Positions 44,167 to 53,498 are shown, counted from the first letter of the stretch. The stretch: 64,000 nucleotides of DNA from Robiginitomaculum sp. (GCA_021776525.1 JAJFFT010000001.1:372001-436000), one strand, 5' to 3'. The notes: generated by a model from the sequence alone, not told the origin. A program made the numbers and translations.

Positions 44167-45372
44167 TCAAACCCGCTCGATAATCGTTGCGGTGCCCATG
44201 CCGCCGCCCACACACAAGGTGGCCAGCGCGGTTTGCTTGTCAGTGCGTTCCAGCTCGTCCAGCACGGTGCCCAAAATCATCGCGCCTGTGGCACCCAGCG
44301 GGTGGCCCATGGCAATGGCACCGCCATTGACGTTCATGATGGCCGGATCAATGTCAAAGGCCTGCATATGGCGCAAGACCACTGAGGCAAAGGCTTCGTT
44401 CAGCTCAAAAAGGTCAATATCGCGGACATCCATACCGGCTTTTTTAAGGGCCTTGGCGGTTACCGCGACCGGCCCGGTCAGCATGATGGTGGGTTCCGAG
44501 CCAATGGAGGCCATGGCACGGAACTTGGCGCGTGGTTTCAAACCGGCTTTTTCACCGGCTTCTTTTGAGCCGATCAAAATGGCAGAAGCGCCATCAACAA
44601 TGCCTGAGGAATTACCGCCGGTATGGACAAAATTGATGTATTCCACTTCGGGGTATTTCTGGATGGCGACATTATCGAGACCAATAAATTCGGACAAAGC
44701 CTGAAAGGCAGAGTTCAGACCGCCAAGGCTTTGCATGTCAGTGCCGGGGCGCATGTGTTCGTCATGGTCCAAAATGTTGAGACCCAGCTGGTCTTTGACA
44801 GGAACAACAGAATTCTTAAACCGACCTTCTTTCCAGGCGTGTGCGGCGCGTTTTTGGCTTTCCACCGCATAGGCATCCACATCATCGCGTGAAAAACCGT
44901 ATTTGGTGGCAATCAGATCAGCCGAAACGCCCTGGGGGACAATATTGTGATCAAACGCAATTTCAGGGTCGACGCCCATGGCACCGCCGTCTGATCCCAT
45001 GGGGACACGGCTCATGGCTTCGACACCACCGGCAACAACGAAATCAGCCTCGCCGCAAATCACTTTGGCGGCGCCCAGATTACAGGCTTCCAGCGCCGAG
45101 GCGCAAAAGCGATTGATCTGAAAACCGGCGGTGGATTCGGCATAATTGGCATTGATTACGGCGGATCGGGCGATGTTTGAGCCTTCTTCGCCGACCGGGG
45201 TCACACACCCTAAAATCACGTCGTCGACCAATGAGGTGTCCAAGCCATTGCGATCACGAACGGCCTCTAATTGCTGGGTGGCCAGTTGCAAAGCGGTGAT
45301 CTCGTGCAGGGATCCGTTTTTCTTTTTGCCGCGCGGTGTGCGAATGGCATCATAGATATAGGCTTCGGTCAT
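44167..45372 (-). CDS. fadA: Acetyl-CoA C-acyltransferase (thiolase)
   Basis: 401 residues. Active-site Cys90 in [12 protein letters not shown], the [18 protein letters not shown] block with catalytic His, and the final Cys in [17 protein letters not shown] is the fourth thiolase motif. It cleaves 3-ketoacyl-CoA in the last beta-oxidation step; the neighbour fadJ supplies its substrate. PaiB gene lies 18 bases upstream in the operon. Confidence 0.96.
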   Translation of the reverse strand: MTEAYIYDAIRTPRGKKKNGSLHEITALQLATQQLEAVRDRNGLDTSLVDDVILGCVTPVGEEGSNIARSAVINANYAESTAGFQINRFCASALEACNLGAAKVICGEADFVVAGGVEAMSRVPMGSDGGAMGVDPEIAFDHNIVPQGVSADLIATKYGFSRDDVDAYAVESQKRAAHAWKEGRFKNSVVPVKDQLGLNILDHDEHMRPGTDMQSLGGLNSAFQALSEFIGLDNVAIQKYPEVEYINFVHTGGNSSGIVDGASAILIGSKEAGEKAGLKPRAKFRAMASIGSEPTIMLTGPVAVTAKALKKAGMDVRDIDLFELNEAFASVVLRHMQAFDIDPAIMNVNGGAIAMGHPLGATGAMILGTVLDELERTDKQTALATLCVGGGMGTATIIERV

Positions 45373-45390
45373 AGGGGAGGTCTCCAGTTA

Positions 45391-46017
45391 TTATCGTGTT
45401 TGTTGTGTTTCGTTTTTATTGTGGTGTACGCGCATAGCCGCGGCCAATGCGCCCGACCCGGTGTCTTCTAATTTGGTGATGATGGTCTCTTTCTCAACGC
45501 TTGATCTGTTCTGACTGAGCTTGGCCTTGGCATGGATGTCATCAATGTCCATCACAAAGGGAACAATGCCGTGATGCAGCATTTTATCGCGCTGAGGTGC
45601 GGGCAAACCATCCATTGACCACTCGCCTTCATAACGATCACACAGCACCTTCATGCTGTGTTCCGCAGCCTCAGGGGCAAGGGTATTGAGCCGCCCATAG
45701 ACGTGCACCGCCAGATAATTCCATGTGGGAACATTGGACGTTGGGTTTTCGTACCAGGTCGGGGAAATATAATCATGAGGGCCGGAAAAAATGGCCATGG
45801 CGCGTGCACCATTGGCAACCGTTTCGGCTTGCGGGTTGCCTTTGGCAAAATGCCCATACAAACGATGCTGACCGTTCGTTCCGGTCTCTAAAATCAGCGG
45901 TAAATGCGTGGCCCACCCGCTCTCGTTCGAGACATCAACCAGTATGGCAAATTCCTCGTCGGCGATTACCGACAGGGCTTCGCGCTCGCTGATTTTGAAA
46001 AGGCCCGGCACATACAT
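45391..46017 (-). CDS. paiB: PaiB-like FMN-binding protein
   Basis: 208 residues starting MYVPGLFKISEREALSVIAD, the N-terminus of PaiB-like proteins. The body holds ATHLPLILETG, HFAKGNPQ and FSGPHDYISPTWYENPTSNVPTWNYLAVHVYG, typical of this split-barrel FMN-binding family. Bacillus PaiB is described as a transcriptional regulator of protease and sporulation genes; here a flavin-related or oxidase role is equally possible. It lies inside the fatty-acid operon, between an acyl-CoA dehydrogenase (4-base gap) and the thiolase. Confidence 0.85.
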   Translation of the reverse strand: MYVPGLFKISEREALSVIADEEFAILVDVSNESGWATHLPLILETGTNGQHRLYGHFAKGNPQAETVANGARAMAIFSGPHDYISPTWYENPTSNVPTWNYLAVHVYGRLNTLAPEAAEHSMKVLCDRYEGEWSMDGLPAPQRDKMLHHGIVPFVMDIDDIHAKAKLSQNRSSVEKETIITKLEDTGSGALAAAMRVHHNKNETQQTR

Positions 46018-46021
46018 GATA

Positions 46022-47182
46022 TTAGAGTGACCTCGCGATCAAGAGCTTCATAATCTCGTTGGTGCCGCCATAAATGCGTTGAACCCGGGCGTCGGTAAAC
46101 ATCCGGGCGATGGGGTATTCTTCCATATAGCCATAGCCGCCAAACAGTTGCAGGCATTCGTCCATCACTTTGCCCTCAACATCGGTGACCCAGTATTTGG
46201 CCATTGACGCAGTTGTGGCATCCAGCTCGCCTTTCAGCAGGCGTTCGGCGCAATGATAGGTGAAGGTCTTGGCCACTGTGGTCAGCGTTTTGCACTCGGC
46301 CAATTTGAACTGAGTGTTTTGAAAGGCCATTAGCGGTTTTTTAAAGGCGGTGCGTTCCTTGGCATATTCTATGGTAACGCGCAGAGCATGTTCCATAGCG
46401 GCCACACCCTGCACAGCAATGTTCAGGCGTTCCTGGGGTAATTGGTCCATCAACTGGAAAAAGCCCTGACCTTCTTCGGTTCCCAGAAGGGCATCGGCGG
46501 GCAGATCCACATCGTCAAAGAATAGCTCGGACGTGTCCTGGGCATGGTTGCCGATTTTATCAAGATTGCGGCCGCGCTTGAAGCCTTCGGCCCCATCGGT
46601 TTCGACCACCATCAACGAGACGCCGCGCGCCCCGCCATCTTCGGTTTTGGCCACAACGATGACCAGATTGGCGGTGCCACCATTGGTAATAAAGGTCTTT
46701 GAGCCGTTTAAGACATAACCATTGCCGGATTTTTTGGCGGTGGTGCGAATGCCCTGCAAGTCCGACCCGGCACCCGGTTCGGTCATGGCAATGGCCCCAA
46801 CCATTTCGCCGCTGGCCAGCTTGGGCAGCCATTTGCGTTTTTGCTCTTCGGTGCCGTAATGCAGGATGTATGGCGCGACGATGGCATTATGCAGCGAGAT
46901 GCCAAAGCCATCGACACCGGCCCGGTGCAGCTCTTCCATAATGATCATTTCATGGCGGTAATCACCGCCTGCGCCGCCGTATTCTTCGGGCATGGAGGCA
47001 CAAAGCAGCCCCATATCACCGGCCTTGTTCCAGGCTTCGCGATCGACAATGCCGGCTTTGCGCCACTTTTCAGAGTGCGGCGCGCATTCGCGTTCGTAAA
47101 AGCCAAAGGTGGCATCGCGGAAGATGTTGATGTCTTCTTCGGTGTACCAGGCGGGAAGGGGGAAATCCAAAGCTTCAGACAT
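46022..47182 (-). CDS. Acyl-CoA dehydrogenase
   Basis: 386 residues. FAD/acyl-CoA motifs: [43 protein letters not shown] and the C-terminal [40 protein letters not shown] with the catalytic Glu in GTNE. It introduces the trans-2 double bond into acyl-CoA, passing electrons to ETF. Gap of two bases to the upstream larger dehydrogenase. Chain-length preference is not readable. Confidence 0.94.
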   Translation of the reverse strand: MSEALDFPLPAWYTEEDINIFRDATFGFYERECAPHSEKWRKAGIVDREAWNKAGDMGLLCASMPEEYGGAGGDYRHEMIIMEELHRAGVDGFGISLHNAIVAPYILHYGTEEQKRKWLPKLASGEMVGAIAMTEPGAGSDLQGIRTTAKKSGNGYVLNGSKTFITNGGTANLVIVVAKTEDGGARGVSLMVVETDGAEGFKRGRNLDKIGNHAQDTSELFFDDVDLPADALLGTEEGQGFFQLMDQLPQERLNIAVQGVAAMEHALRVTIEYAKERTAFKKPLMAFQNTQFKLAECKTLTTVAKTFTYHCAERLLKGELDATTASMAKYWVTDVEGKVMDECLQLFGGYGYMEEYPIARMFTDARVQRIYGGTNEIMKLLIARSL

Positions 47183-47184
47183 TT

Positions 47185-48966
47185 TTAGAACTCGCTCGCT
47201 TCCATTGCCATCAGGTTTTGTGCACCGGCCTCAACCCGTGCCAGATGTGTGGCCGATTGGGGAAGAACATGGCTGAGGAAAAATGCTCCGGTTTTTAACT
47301 TGGCTGTGTAAAACGGTTCCTCGTCTTTCTTGTCCAATGCCACCTTAGCCATTTTTGCCCACATGTATGAGAGTGCAGTCAGCGCAAAGAGGTGCAGGAA
47401 GTCATGGCTGCCAGCCCCGGCATTATCAAAGTTGGACAGTGAATTTTCCATCAGCCAGGTCACGGCGGTGTTCAGACGTTCGCGTGAAGTGCGCAAGCCA
47501 TCGATGAATGGTTTCAGATCATCATTACCGTCGTTTTCAGCAATAAAGGTATCCAGTTCGCCAATAAAGGTCATGATCGGGCGACCGCCATGCATGGCCA
47601 GTTTGCGGCCCACAAGGTCCAGCGCCTGAACGCCGTTGGCGCCTTCATAGATCATGCCGATACGGGCATCGCGGACAAATTGGGACATGCCCCATTCTTC
47701 GATATAGCCGTGACCGCCATAAACCTGTTGGGCATTGGTGGCGTTATGGTAACCGCGATCGGTGAGGTAAGCTTTGATCACCGGGGTAAGGAGCGCCATA
47801 TAGTCACCGGCTTTTTCGCGCACTTTTTCATCAGGCGAGAGGTCTTCCAGATCGCCGTGCAGTGCCGTCCAGTACAAAAACGCCCGGCACCCTTCGGTCA
47901 CTGATTTATGTTCCAGCAACATGCGGCGTACATCGGGGTGAACGATAATCGGATCGGCCGGGCCATCCGGGTTTTTTGGCCCGGTAAGCGAACGGCCCTG
48001 AATGCGCTCTTTGGCATAGGTCACGGCGTTTTGATACGATGCTTCGGACTGGCAAAGACCCTGCATGCCGGTGCCAAGACGGGCGGCGTTCATCATCACA
48101 AACATCAGGCGCAGGCCCTTGTTTTCTTCGCCGATCAGAAAACCCGTGGCGTCGTCAAAATTCATCGTGCAGGTGGAATTGCCGTGAATGCCCATTTTGT
48201 GCTCGATCGAGCCGCAAGAGACGCCATTGCGTTCCCCAAGCGCACCATCATCACCCACCATAATTTTTGGGACGATGAACAATGAAATGCCTTTGGTGCC
48301 GGCAGGCGCGCCTTCAATACGGGCAATAACCATGTGAATGATGTTGTCGGTCAGGTCGTGTTCGCCCGACGAAATAAAGATTTTCTGGCCGGTGATTTTA
48401 TAAGAGCCGTCAGCTTGCGGGACGGCTTTGGTTTTCAAAAGACCGAGGTCTGTGCCGCAATGTGGTTCGGTCAAATTCATGGTGCCGCCCCACTCGCAGG
48501 AGGTCATTTTGGGCAGGTATTTCTGTTTTTGCTCGTCCGTGCCGCCAGCCAGAATGGCTTCGACCGCACCGCGGGTCAGGCCCGGATACATCGCAAAAGC
48601 GGTGTTGGCCGTGCTCATCATTTCAGAAACAGCGATACCCAAAATGCCGGGCAGGCCCTGACCACCAAATTCTGGCTCGGCGCCCAAAAGCGGCCAGCCG
48701 TTTTCTGTGAACTGGTCAAAGGCATCTTTGAAACCGGGCGGTGTGGTGACCGAACCATCATCATTGCGGATACAGCCTTTTTGATCGCCAACCTGGTTTA
48801 GGGGTTGCAAAACGCCTTCGGCAAATTTGGCGGCTTCGTCCATAATGGCATCGGCCAGATCGCGCGGCGCCTCTGAAAATTTTGGCAGATCGCCGTATTG
48901 AGCAATGTCCAGCACTTCGTGTAGCAGGAATTTCATATCGCGGACGGGCGGGGTATAGCTGGGCAT
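47185..48966 (-). CDS. Acyl-CoA dehydrogenase, long form with C-terminal domain
   Basis: 593 residues, the larger FadE5-like class. Core motifs: EFGGQGLPGILGIAVSEM, MNLTEPHCGTDLGLLKTKA, QVYGGHGYIEEWGMSQFVRDARIGMIYEGANGVQALDLVGRKL with the catalytic Glu in YEGANG, then an extra C-terminal helical domain of about 130 residues. Such enzymes often act on long or medium acyl-CoA with ETF as acceptor. It is the second gene, after merR (18-base gap). Confidence 0.95.
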   Translation of the reverse strand: MPSYTPPVRDMKFLLHEVLDIAQYGDLPKFSEAPRDLADAIMDEAAKFAEGVLQPLNQVGDQKGCIRNDDGSVTTPPGFKDAFDQFTENGWPLLGAEPEFGGQGLPGILGIAVSEMMSTANTAFAMYPGLTRGAVEAILAGGTDEQKQKYLPKMTSCEWGGTMNLTEPHCGTDLGLLKTKAVPQADGSYKITGQKIFISSGEHDLTDNIIHMVIARIEGAPAGTKGISLFIVPKIMVGDDGALGERNGVSCGSIEHKMGIHGNSTCTMNFDDATGFLIGEENKGLRLMFVMMNAARLGTGMQGLCQSEASYQNAVTYAKERIQGRSLTGPKNPDGPADPIIVHPDVRRMLLEHKSVTEGCRAFLYWTALHGDLEDLSPDEKVREKAGDYMALLTPVIKAYLTDRGYHNATNAQQVYGGHGYIEEWGMSQFVRDARIGMIYEGANGVQALDLVGRKLAMHGGRPIMTFIGELDTFIAENDGNDDLKPFIDGLRTSRERLNTAVTWLMENSLSNFDNAGAGSHDFLHLFALTALSYMWAKMAKVALDKKDEEPFYTAKLKTGAFFLSHVLPQSATHLARVEAGAQNLMAMEASEF

Positions 48967-48984
48967 GGGTTTCTCCTGGTCTTG

Positions 48985-49440
48985 CTAATGTTCAAGCCGG
49001 GCGCGGGCCAAGGCCTCAAACGCACGGGCGCGTGATTTCAATTCTTCCGAAGGTTCAAGATCGGCCTGACGGGCTTCCATCCAGGCGCAACCGGCTTCTA
49101 GTTCTTCAATAGCGCCCTCTATATCGCGGCGTTGTTGTTTCAATACTGCGATGCGGGCGCGAAAGCGCTTCATCCACAATCCAAGATGTTGGGGGTTGCC
49201 CGAAGTGATGGATTCAAGGTCCAGCATTTCTCGAATTTCTTCGAGGCTGAACCCAACCCGTTTGCCCCGCAGGATCAGGCGCAAGCGCGCCCGGTCTGTG
49301 GCAGAAAATACACGGGTCTGGCCATGGCGCGCCGGGGTCAGAAGCCCCTTGTCCTCATAAAAGCGCAAAGCCCTTGCGGTGACAGAAAACTCCTCTGCCA
49401 GCTCGGATATAGAATAGGTTCTGGATGCGCATTGTGGCAT
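48985..49440 (-). CDS. MerR-family regulator of the beta-oxidation operon
   Basis: 151 residues. N-terminal MerR helix-turn-helix YSISELAEEFSVTARALRFYEDKGLLTP and wing with RVFSATDRARLRLILRGKRVGFSLEEI, then a dimerisation coiled coil (MKRFRARIAVLKQQRRDIEGAIEELE). Unlike metal sensors it has no clear Cys metal site; the placement ahead of acyl-CoA genes resembles LiuR-type regulators of fatty-acid and branched-chain catabolism. A 16-bp palindrome precedes it. First gene of the operon. Confidence 0.9.
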   Translation of the reverse strand: MPQCASRTYSISELAEEFSVTARALRFYEDKGLLTPARHGQTRVFSATDRARLRLILRGKRVGFSLEEIREMLDLESITSGNPQHLGLWMKRFRARIAVLKQQRRDIEGAIEELEAGCAWMEARQADLEPSEELKSRARAFEALARARLEH

Positions 49441-49459
49441 GAGGCGCTAGTATATAACG

Positions 49460-49475
49460 TTGACGTTAACGACAA
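49460..49475. promoter_or_regulatory. MerR-type operator of the beta-oxidation operon
   Basis: TTGACGTTAACGACAA, a 16-bp palindrome with one mismatched pair, 20 bases upstream of the merR start, where a MerR-type promoter spacer would lie. Palindromes built on ACGT-like half sites are typical of LiuR-type regulators. Inferred. Confidence 0.65.
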
Positions 49476-49533
49476 GTAAGGAATTGTTAATCCGGGGCGG
49501 GAGGTTTTTTTGAGTTACGAATATGGTCCGGCT

Positions 49534-50073
49534 ATGACCACACCAAAACTCACCCATCGTTTGGCCAAGGACGCCGATCTGCCGGCGCTGCATCGGCTGA
49601 TGAAGCGCTCTATTACGGCCTTTTTGCCGGATTTTCTCAGCCCCGAACAGGTCGAAGCCAGTTTTGAGATTATGGGCGTGGATTCGCGCCTCGTCGCGGA
49701 TGGCACGTATTTTATGGTGTTTGACGGGGATGCTTTGGCCGGGTGCGGTGGCTGGTCGCGGCGCGAGACTTTGTTTGGCGGTGATCACACATCGGGACGC
49801 AATCCGCGCCTTTTAGACCCCAAAGCCGAGGCGGCGCGGGTGCGCGCCATGTATACCGATCCGGATCATGGGCGCAAAGGCGTCGGGCGATTGATCCTTG
49901 CTCTGTGCGAGGACGCCGCGCGGGCAGAGCATTTCACCCGTGTAGAACTGGCCGCCACCGCCGCCGGTGTGCCGCTTTACGAGGCTTGCGGCTATGCCCC
50001 CATCCGTGCTTGGGACGAGATCACCAGCAATGGCGTGCCCGTGCCTTTGGTGTTGATGGGCAAGGCGATATAG
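49534..50073 (+). CDS. GNAT family N-acetyltransferase
   Basis: 179 residues from the ATG at 49534. Acetyl-CoA-binding motif A: ARVRAMYTDPDHGRKGVGRLILALCEDAARA, with the RKGVG P-loop; upstream YFMVFDGDALAGCGGW strand and a C-terminal LAATAAGVPLYEACGYAPI motif B. The start was chosen over an upstream TTG because the family begins here. Substrate unknown. Convergent with the secreted-protein gene. Confidence 0.9.
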   Translation: MTTPKLTHRLAKDADLPALHRLMKRSITAFLPDFLSPEQVEASFEIMGVDSRLVADGTYFMVFDGDALAGCGGWSRRETLFGGDHTSGRNPRLLDPKAEAARVRAMYTDPDHGRKGVGRLILALCEDAARAEHFTRVELAATAAGVPLYEACGYAPIRAWDEITSNGVPVPLVLMGKAI

Positions 50074-50100
50074 GCGGGTTTTGGAACTACCACCAAAAGT

Positions 50101-51906
50101 CTAAGGCATCGGCATGCGAAATTCGAGGGTCACGGATTTCGCATTATTACCGAATTGATAAAAATTTACTTTGAGGCTGTTGGCCGTGCAATCTGTAATC
50201 CATGCGCCATCTAAACCCAGGTTGGTGGACATAGTAAAGCCATCAGACAAAATATCTGTTCCGGCGGCGTCCTTGATACGTAGCCTGCCTGCTTTTAGCG
50301 AGCGAACGCCATCCAAAGCTTGAAATGGGCTGGTTTCAAATGGATTTTCTGCCGAAACCAGTTCTCCGGAGATGTCAAAATCTCCCTCCGCCGTGGTAAT
50401 CATGCCCGCAAAGGAGAACGCTTCGGGACCAGTCTGGTCTTTACGGGTCACCGTGGTTGTGCCGACTTTGACCCCGCGCAAATAAACATCAAATACTTTA
50501 TCCGAAGCGATATTGCGCACAATGGAGCAGTTTTGCACAGCCAGCCAATTCATGCCGGTTGCCTGGATATTAGGACTGCTTGTCGGTAATGTTTTTGGTT
50601 TGGAAAGCCCGGAAGACGGGCCGCTTTTCTCGGGTGCATCTCCTTGTGACGCGAAGCTATAGGTGCCTCTAACCGAGCGGCCAAAGTCAAAATTGGCAAC
50701 AAAATTGCCGCGCAGGGGCGGATTGTTCAAAAATACATCAGGCACAAAGACCAGTTCGCCAGCAAATGTTTTGGCAGCGGGATCAAAGGTGCCTTCAAGC
50801 GTAAACACCTGATCCATTTCGCCCACAAAATTGCCATTGCCATCCACCACATTGAAGCGGTGATAAATGCCAACGGCCTTACCATCGGCATTGATGCCAA
50901 GCGAACCCACAGAGATAAAATCACTATTGGGGTCATTAACCAGATCACGCATGCGTAATCGGTATTCACCAGCAAAGAAGCTTTGATCCGGTGTTGCGGA
51001 AACGGTCCCCGGTGGCGCGGCATAGGCCACAGACGCCCGGCCTCTTATGGTCCCCGCTATGGCTTTGGGCTGTGTCGTGCCTGCCCCATCCGGTGCATCC
51101 GGTGCTGCCGCCGGGTCGGAGAACACCACCGAGACGCGCACATATTCAGGAAAAAGCGGCGCACCAATGCCAGCATTGGCCACGGCGATGACAGTAAAGG
51201 TCTTGGCCACACCGCCCACATCCATCTGGACGCTGTCTGTTGGTGGGGCCAGGCATTGCGCCGTCACCGGGTCGGTCTCGCAAATGCTTAAGGTCACGCC
51301 AAGCCCCGCGTCAAAGTTTCCAAATGTTGGCGTGACGTCTACTACGGCGCTACCACCGCCAGAGCCGATATTGACAACCGAACCGCCGGCCGCCTGTGCG
51401 CCGCCCGCCGTGTCGACGCGCATTACCCCGTCTCCCGATGGTGTTGCGAAAATTGCAATCAGGTCTGGCGGTGTTCCGGCGCTGGCTGTCAGGAAAAGGT
51501 CATTCACGTCTTCAAACACAAAAGGGGTAAAATTATCGCAGGCATAACGAAGATGTATGCGCCCTTCAAAGGCGGCAGTGGGGGTGAATGTGACCAGAAA
51601 ACGTTGGCTGGTTCCAGCCGGTATATCGGCGGGTGTATCCGCGGTGCCGCTCGGTGATCCGCCTGCGCCCAGGGTTTGATAGCTTAGATCAATGGGTGTG
51701 CCAAAGGGTTTGGCAATTGAGCAATTGGTCGCTGTTGCGTCGCCCGAATTAACGAACTCCACAAAGATCGTGCCTGTTGTGCCGATGGCGAGTGATCGCG
51801 CGTCCGGTGCCGTTGCCACATTGATGGCCGGCGCACCGTACGCCATGCCAGCAAACAGCATGGTGAAGGCATAGACAGCACGAAGTCCAATTCGTTGAAA
51901 GTTCAT
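50101..51906 (-). CDS. Large secreted protein of unknown family with N-terminal Ig-like repeat region
   Basis: 601 residues with a signal peptide (about 1-24, MAYGAP). From about 26 to 140 it resembles bacterial Ig-like/DUF11 modules (LAIGTTGTIFVEFVNSGDATATNCSIA, FLVTFTPTAAFEGRIHLRYAC). A second such module follows (about 165-250), then a distinct region, about 315-430, with repeated strands (EYRLRMRDLVND, FTLEGTFDPAAKTFAGELVFVPD, GTYSFASQGD), and a C-terminal region of mixed beta-rich sequence. Few Cys. AGGTG lies seven bases before the ATG. No family recognised. A 22-bp palindrome lies 64 bases upstream, and a LuxR-type gene is next in the same direction. Confidence 0.7.
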   Translation of the reverse strand: MNFQRIGLRAVYAFTMLFAGMAYGAPAINVATAPDARSLAIGTTGTIFVEFVNSGDATATNCSIAKPFGTPIDLSYQTLGAGGSPSGTADTPADIPAGTSQRFLVTFTPTAAFEGRIHLRYACDNFTPFVFEDVNDLFLTASAGTPPDLIAIFATPSGDGVMRVDTAGGAQAAGGSVVNIGSGGGSAVVDVTPTFGNFDAGLGVTLSICETDPVTAQCLAPPTDSVQMDVGGVAKTFTVIAVANAGIGAPLFPEYVRVSVVFSDPAAAPDAPDGAGTTQPKAIAGTIRGRASVAYAAPPGTVSATPDQSFFAGEYRLRMRDLVNDPNSDFISVGSLGINADGKAVGIYHRFNVVDGNGNFVGEMDQVFTLEGTFDPAAKTFAGELVFVPDVFLNNPPLRGNFVANFDFGRSVRGTYSFASQGDAPEKSGPSSGLSKPKTLPTSSPNIQATGMNWLAVQNCSIVRNIASDKVFDVYLRGVKVGTTTVTRKDQTGPEAFSFAGMITTAEGDFDISGELVSAENPFETSPFQALDGVRSLKAGRLRIKDAAGTDILSDGFTMSTNLGLDGAWITDCTANSLKVNFYQFGNNAKSVTLEFRMPMP

Positions 51907-51969
51907 AACGGCACCTGTTCCTGATCTACGGTTCTGGAATGTTCAGGATAAGCGGCCCGTCAGTTTCGC

Positions 51970-51991
51970 ACATGGTACAAAAGTACCATGT
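51970..51991. promoter_or_regulatory. 9-bp perfect inverted repeat between the LuxR and secreted-protein genes
   Basis: ACATGGTAC (51970-51978), AAAA, GTACCATGT (51983-51991). It lies 26 bases beyond the luxR stop and 64 before the secreted-protein start. Not followed by a T tract, so an operator is likelier than a terminator. Confidence 0.55.
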
Positions 51992-52016
51992 TCAACAATA
52001 ACCGGCGGCGTGAAAA

Positions 52017-52406
52017 TCAGGCCGATAAGGTTTTAGTGGCCAGGTTGATCAGAGCTGGCAGCCGGTTGATATGGTTTTTCTGGTAGATGTTTTGTAACTG
52101 GTTACGCACTGTGTGACGGCTGACCCCGCGCTTAGTGGCAATATCGGCCAGACTGTCCCCATTGACCAGCAACAGGACCAGACTGGCTTCGGCCTGGGTC
52201 AGATCCAACGCGGTTTGCAGGCGCCGGTTGTTCCCCTCTGAGGACTCAAGCACAGTAATATATTGATCTATAGCATCTTTCAGATCGTCAGGGATGTAGG
52301 TCATGATCGCATCAATACGATCCATAAAGCTGGGGTAGAGTTTCAGATAGTCCTGAAAGGTGAAAGTACGCTCCAAGAAAGAAACCACATGATCGCGCCG
52401 ATCCAT
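52017..52406 (-). CDS. LuxR-type helix-turn-helix protein without a recognised sensor domain
   Basis: 129 residues. The C-terminal half is a LuxR HTH: LTQAEASLVLLLVNGDSLADIATKRGVSRHTVRNQLQNIYQKNH (about 68-112). The N-terminal ~65 residues are helical (FTFQDYLKLYPSFMDRIDAIMTYIPDDLKDAIDQYI) with no autoinducer-binding or receiver fold. It stands between the secreted-protein gene and a divergent degenerate hydrolase gene (62-base gap). Confidence 0.85.
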   Translation of the reverse strand: MDRRDHVVSFLERTFTFQDYLKLYPSFMDRIDAIMTYIPDDLKDAIDQYITVLESSEGNNRRLQTALDLTQAEASLVLLLVNGDSLADIATKRGVSRHTVRNQLQNIYQKNHINRLPALINLATKTLSA

Positions 52407-52468
52407 TTTATCTCACTTTCACGAATAATTTAAGTGCCTGCAAGCCCGTTTTAGGGTCAAATGAATTT

Positions 52469-53251
52469 ATGAATATAGCCATAAAGACCCGTAATGCCAA
52501 AAATGCGCCTTGCCCGGCACAATGGTATATGCCTCTGGGCATAAAGACACACGGGATATTGCTTTATATTCACGGTGGTTCGTTCACGCTTGAAGCTTCG
52601 CCTCTGGTAACCTCCATGATGGGACAGATTGCCCATGATGCCCAATTGGATGTGTTGATGCCACAATACCGGTTGGCCCCTGAACACCCCTGTCCTGCGG
52701 CCATCGAAGATGTACAGGCGGTTTATTTATGGGCCTTGTCGCAAGGCCACGCTCCTCAAAATATAATCGTAAGCGCAGAACAGGCCGGCGGAGCAATCGC
52801 TTTGGCCAGCCTGCAACAATTACAACGCCAAGGCCACCAAATGCCTGGCGGCATGGTTTTGTTTTCACCTCTGGTTGATCTGACCATGGACAATTGGTCG
52901 ATATTGTTGCGGGGGTTGTCCTCGCAAAAACATTCTCGCGAACTGCTAACGATTGCCATTCGTATGTATCTTGGGGTCTATGGCACACCGATGACGGCCA
53001 ATAACCCTCTGGCCTCTCCCTTATTTGGGTCCATGCAGAATTTGCCGCCAACCCTGATACAGGCCCGGGATGACACCTTCATTCTGGAAGACGCAAAACG
53101 TCTGGTCCAGGCCTATAAAGACGCCGGGCAAAACGCCACATTAAACATCTGGCCAGAGACCGAACGTCTGTGGGAACGTTACGCCCCCCCAAACTACGGT
53201 GATATGGTTAAGGACAGCGTTGAGTTTATCAGGATGTTGAAGGCCAATTGA
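52469..53251 (+). CDS. Alpha/beta-hydrolase-fold protein (HSL-like) with missing catalytic Ser and His
   Basis: 260 residues. Oxyanion motif HGGSFT (residues 35-40) and PQYRLAPEHPCPAAIEDVQAVYLW are those of the hormone-sensitive-lipase family. Where family members have G-D-S-A-G-G, this protein has A-E-Q-A-G-G (residues 103-108), so the nucleophile Ser is Gln105. The acid region (RDDTFILED, Asp201/202) remains, but the C-terminal His position reads WPETERLW with Arg or Glu in place of His (about residue 233). It should be inactive as an esterase and may bind a ligand or partner. Divergent from the LuxR-type gene; the RBS is weak. Confidence 0.75.
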   Translation: MNIAIKTRNAKNAPCPAQWYMPLGIKTHGILLYIHGGSFTLEASPLVTSMMGQIAHDAQLDVLMPQYRLAPEHPCPAAIEDVQAVYLWALSQGHAPQNIIVSAEQAGGAIALASLQQLQRQGHQMPGGMVLFSPLVDLTMDNWSILLRGLSSQKHSRELLTIAIRMYLGVYGTPMTANNPLASPLFGSMQNLPPTLIQARDDTFILEDAKRLVQAYKDAGQNATLNIWPETERLWERYAPPNYGDMVKDSVEFIRMLKAN

Positions 53252-53404
53252 TCAACAAGGTCCACTGCCCGGATATGGGGGCTTACTGAACTCAGGACTC
53301 AAGGAGATGTTTCAAAGAGCGACAAAGCTGTTGCGCTCAGCTTCCCGTTTTTCCCACGCCAATCCCTTGACTCCTGCCCCCCGCTTACCTACCTCCCTGA
53401 TGCA

Positions 53405-53431
53405 TTAGCAGCCGAAGCATGAGAGTGCTAA
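53405..53431 (+). promoter_or_regulatory. CIRCE element (HrcA operator) upstream of groESL
   Basis: TTAGCAGCC (53405-53413), nine-base spacer, GAGTGCTAA (53423-53431). The right arm is the perfect CIRCE half-site; the left arm differs at 2 of 9 positions. Ends 67 bases before groES. HrcA control is inferred. Confidence 0.85.
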
Positions 53432-53498
53432 CAGCACTTGGTTTTTGGCCTGCTGATCTGGTTTTTAATTATGGAAAAGCAATTCGGAGACGATTGAA

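Noticed and set aside
51970-51991. Terminator for the LuxR gene
   Set aside because: Strong stem but no T run on the minus strand; operator is favoured.
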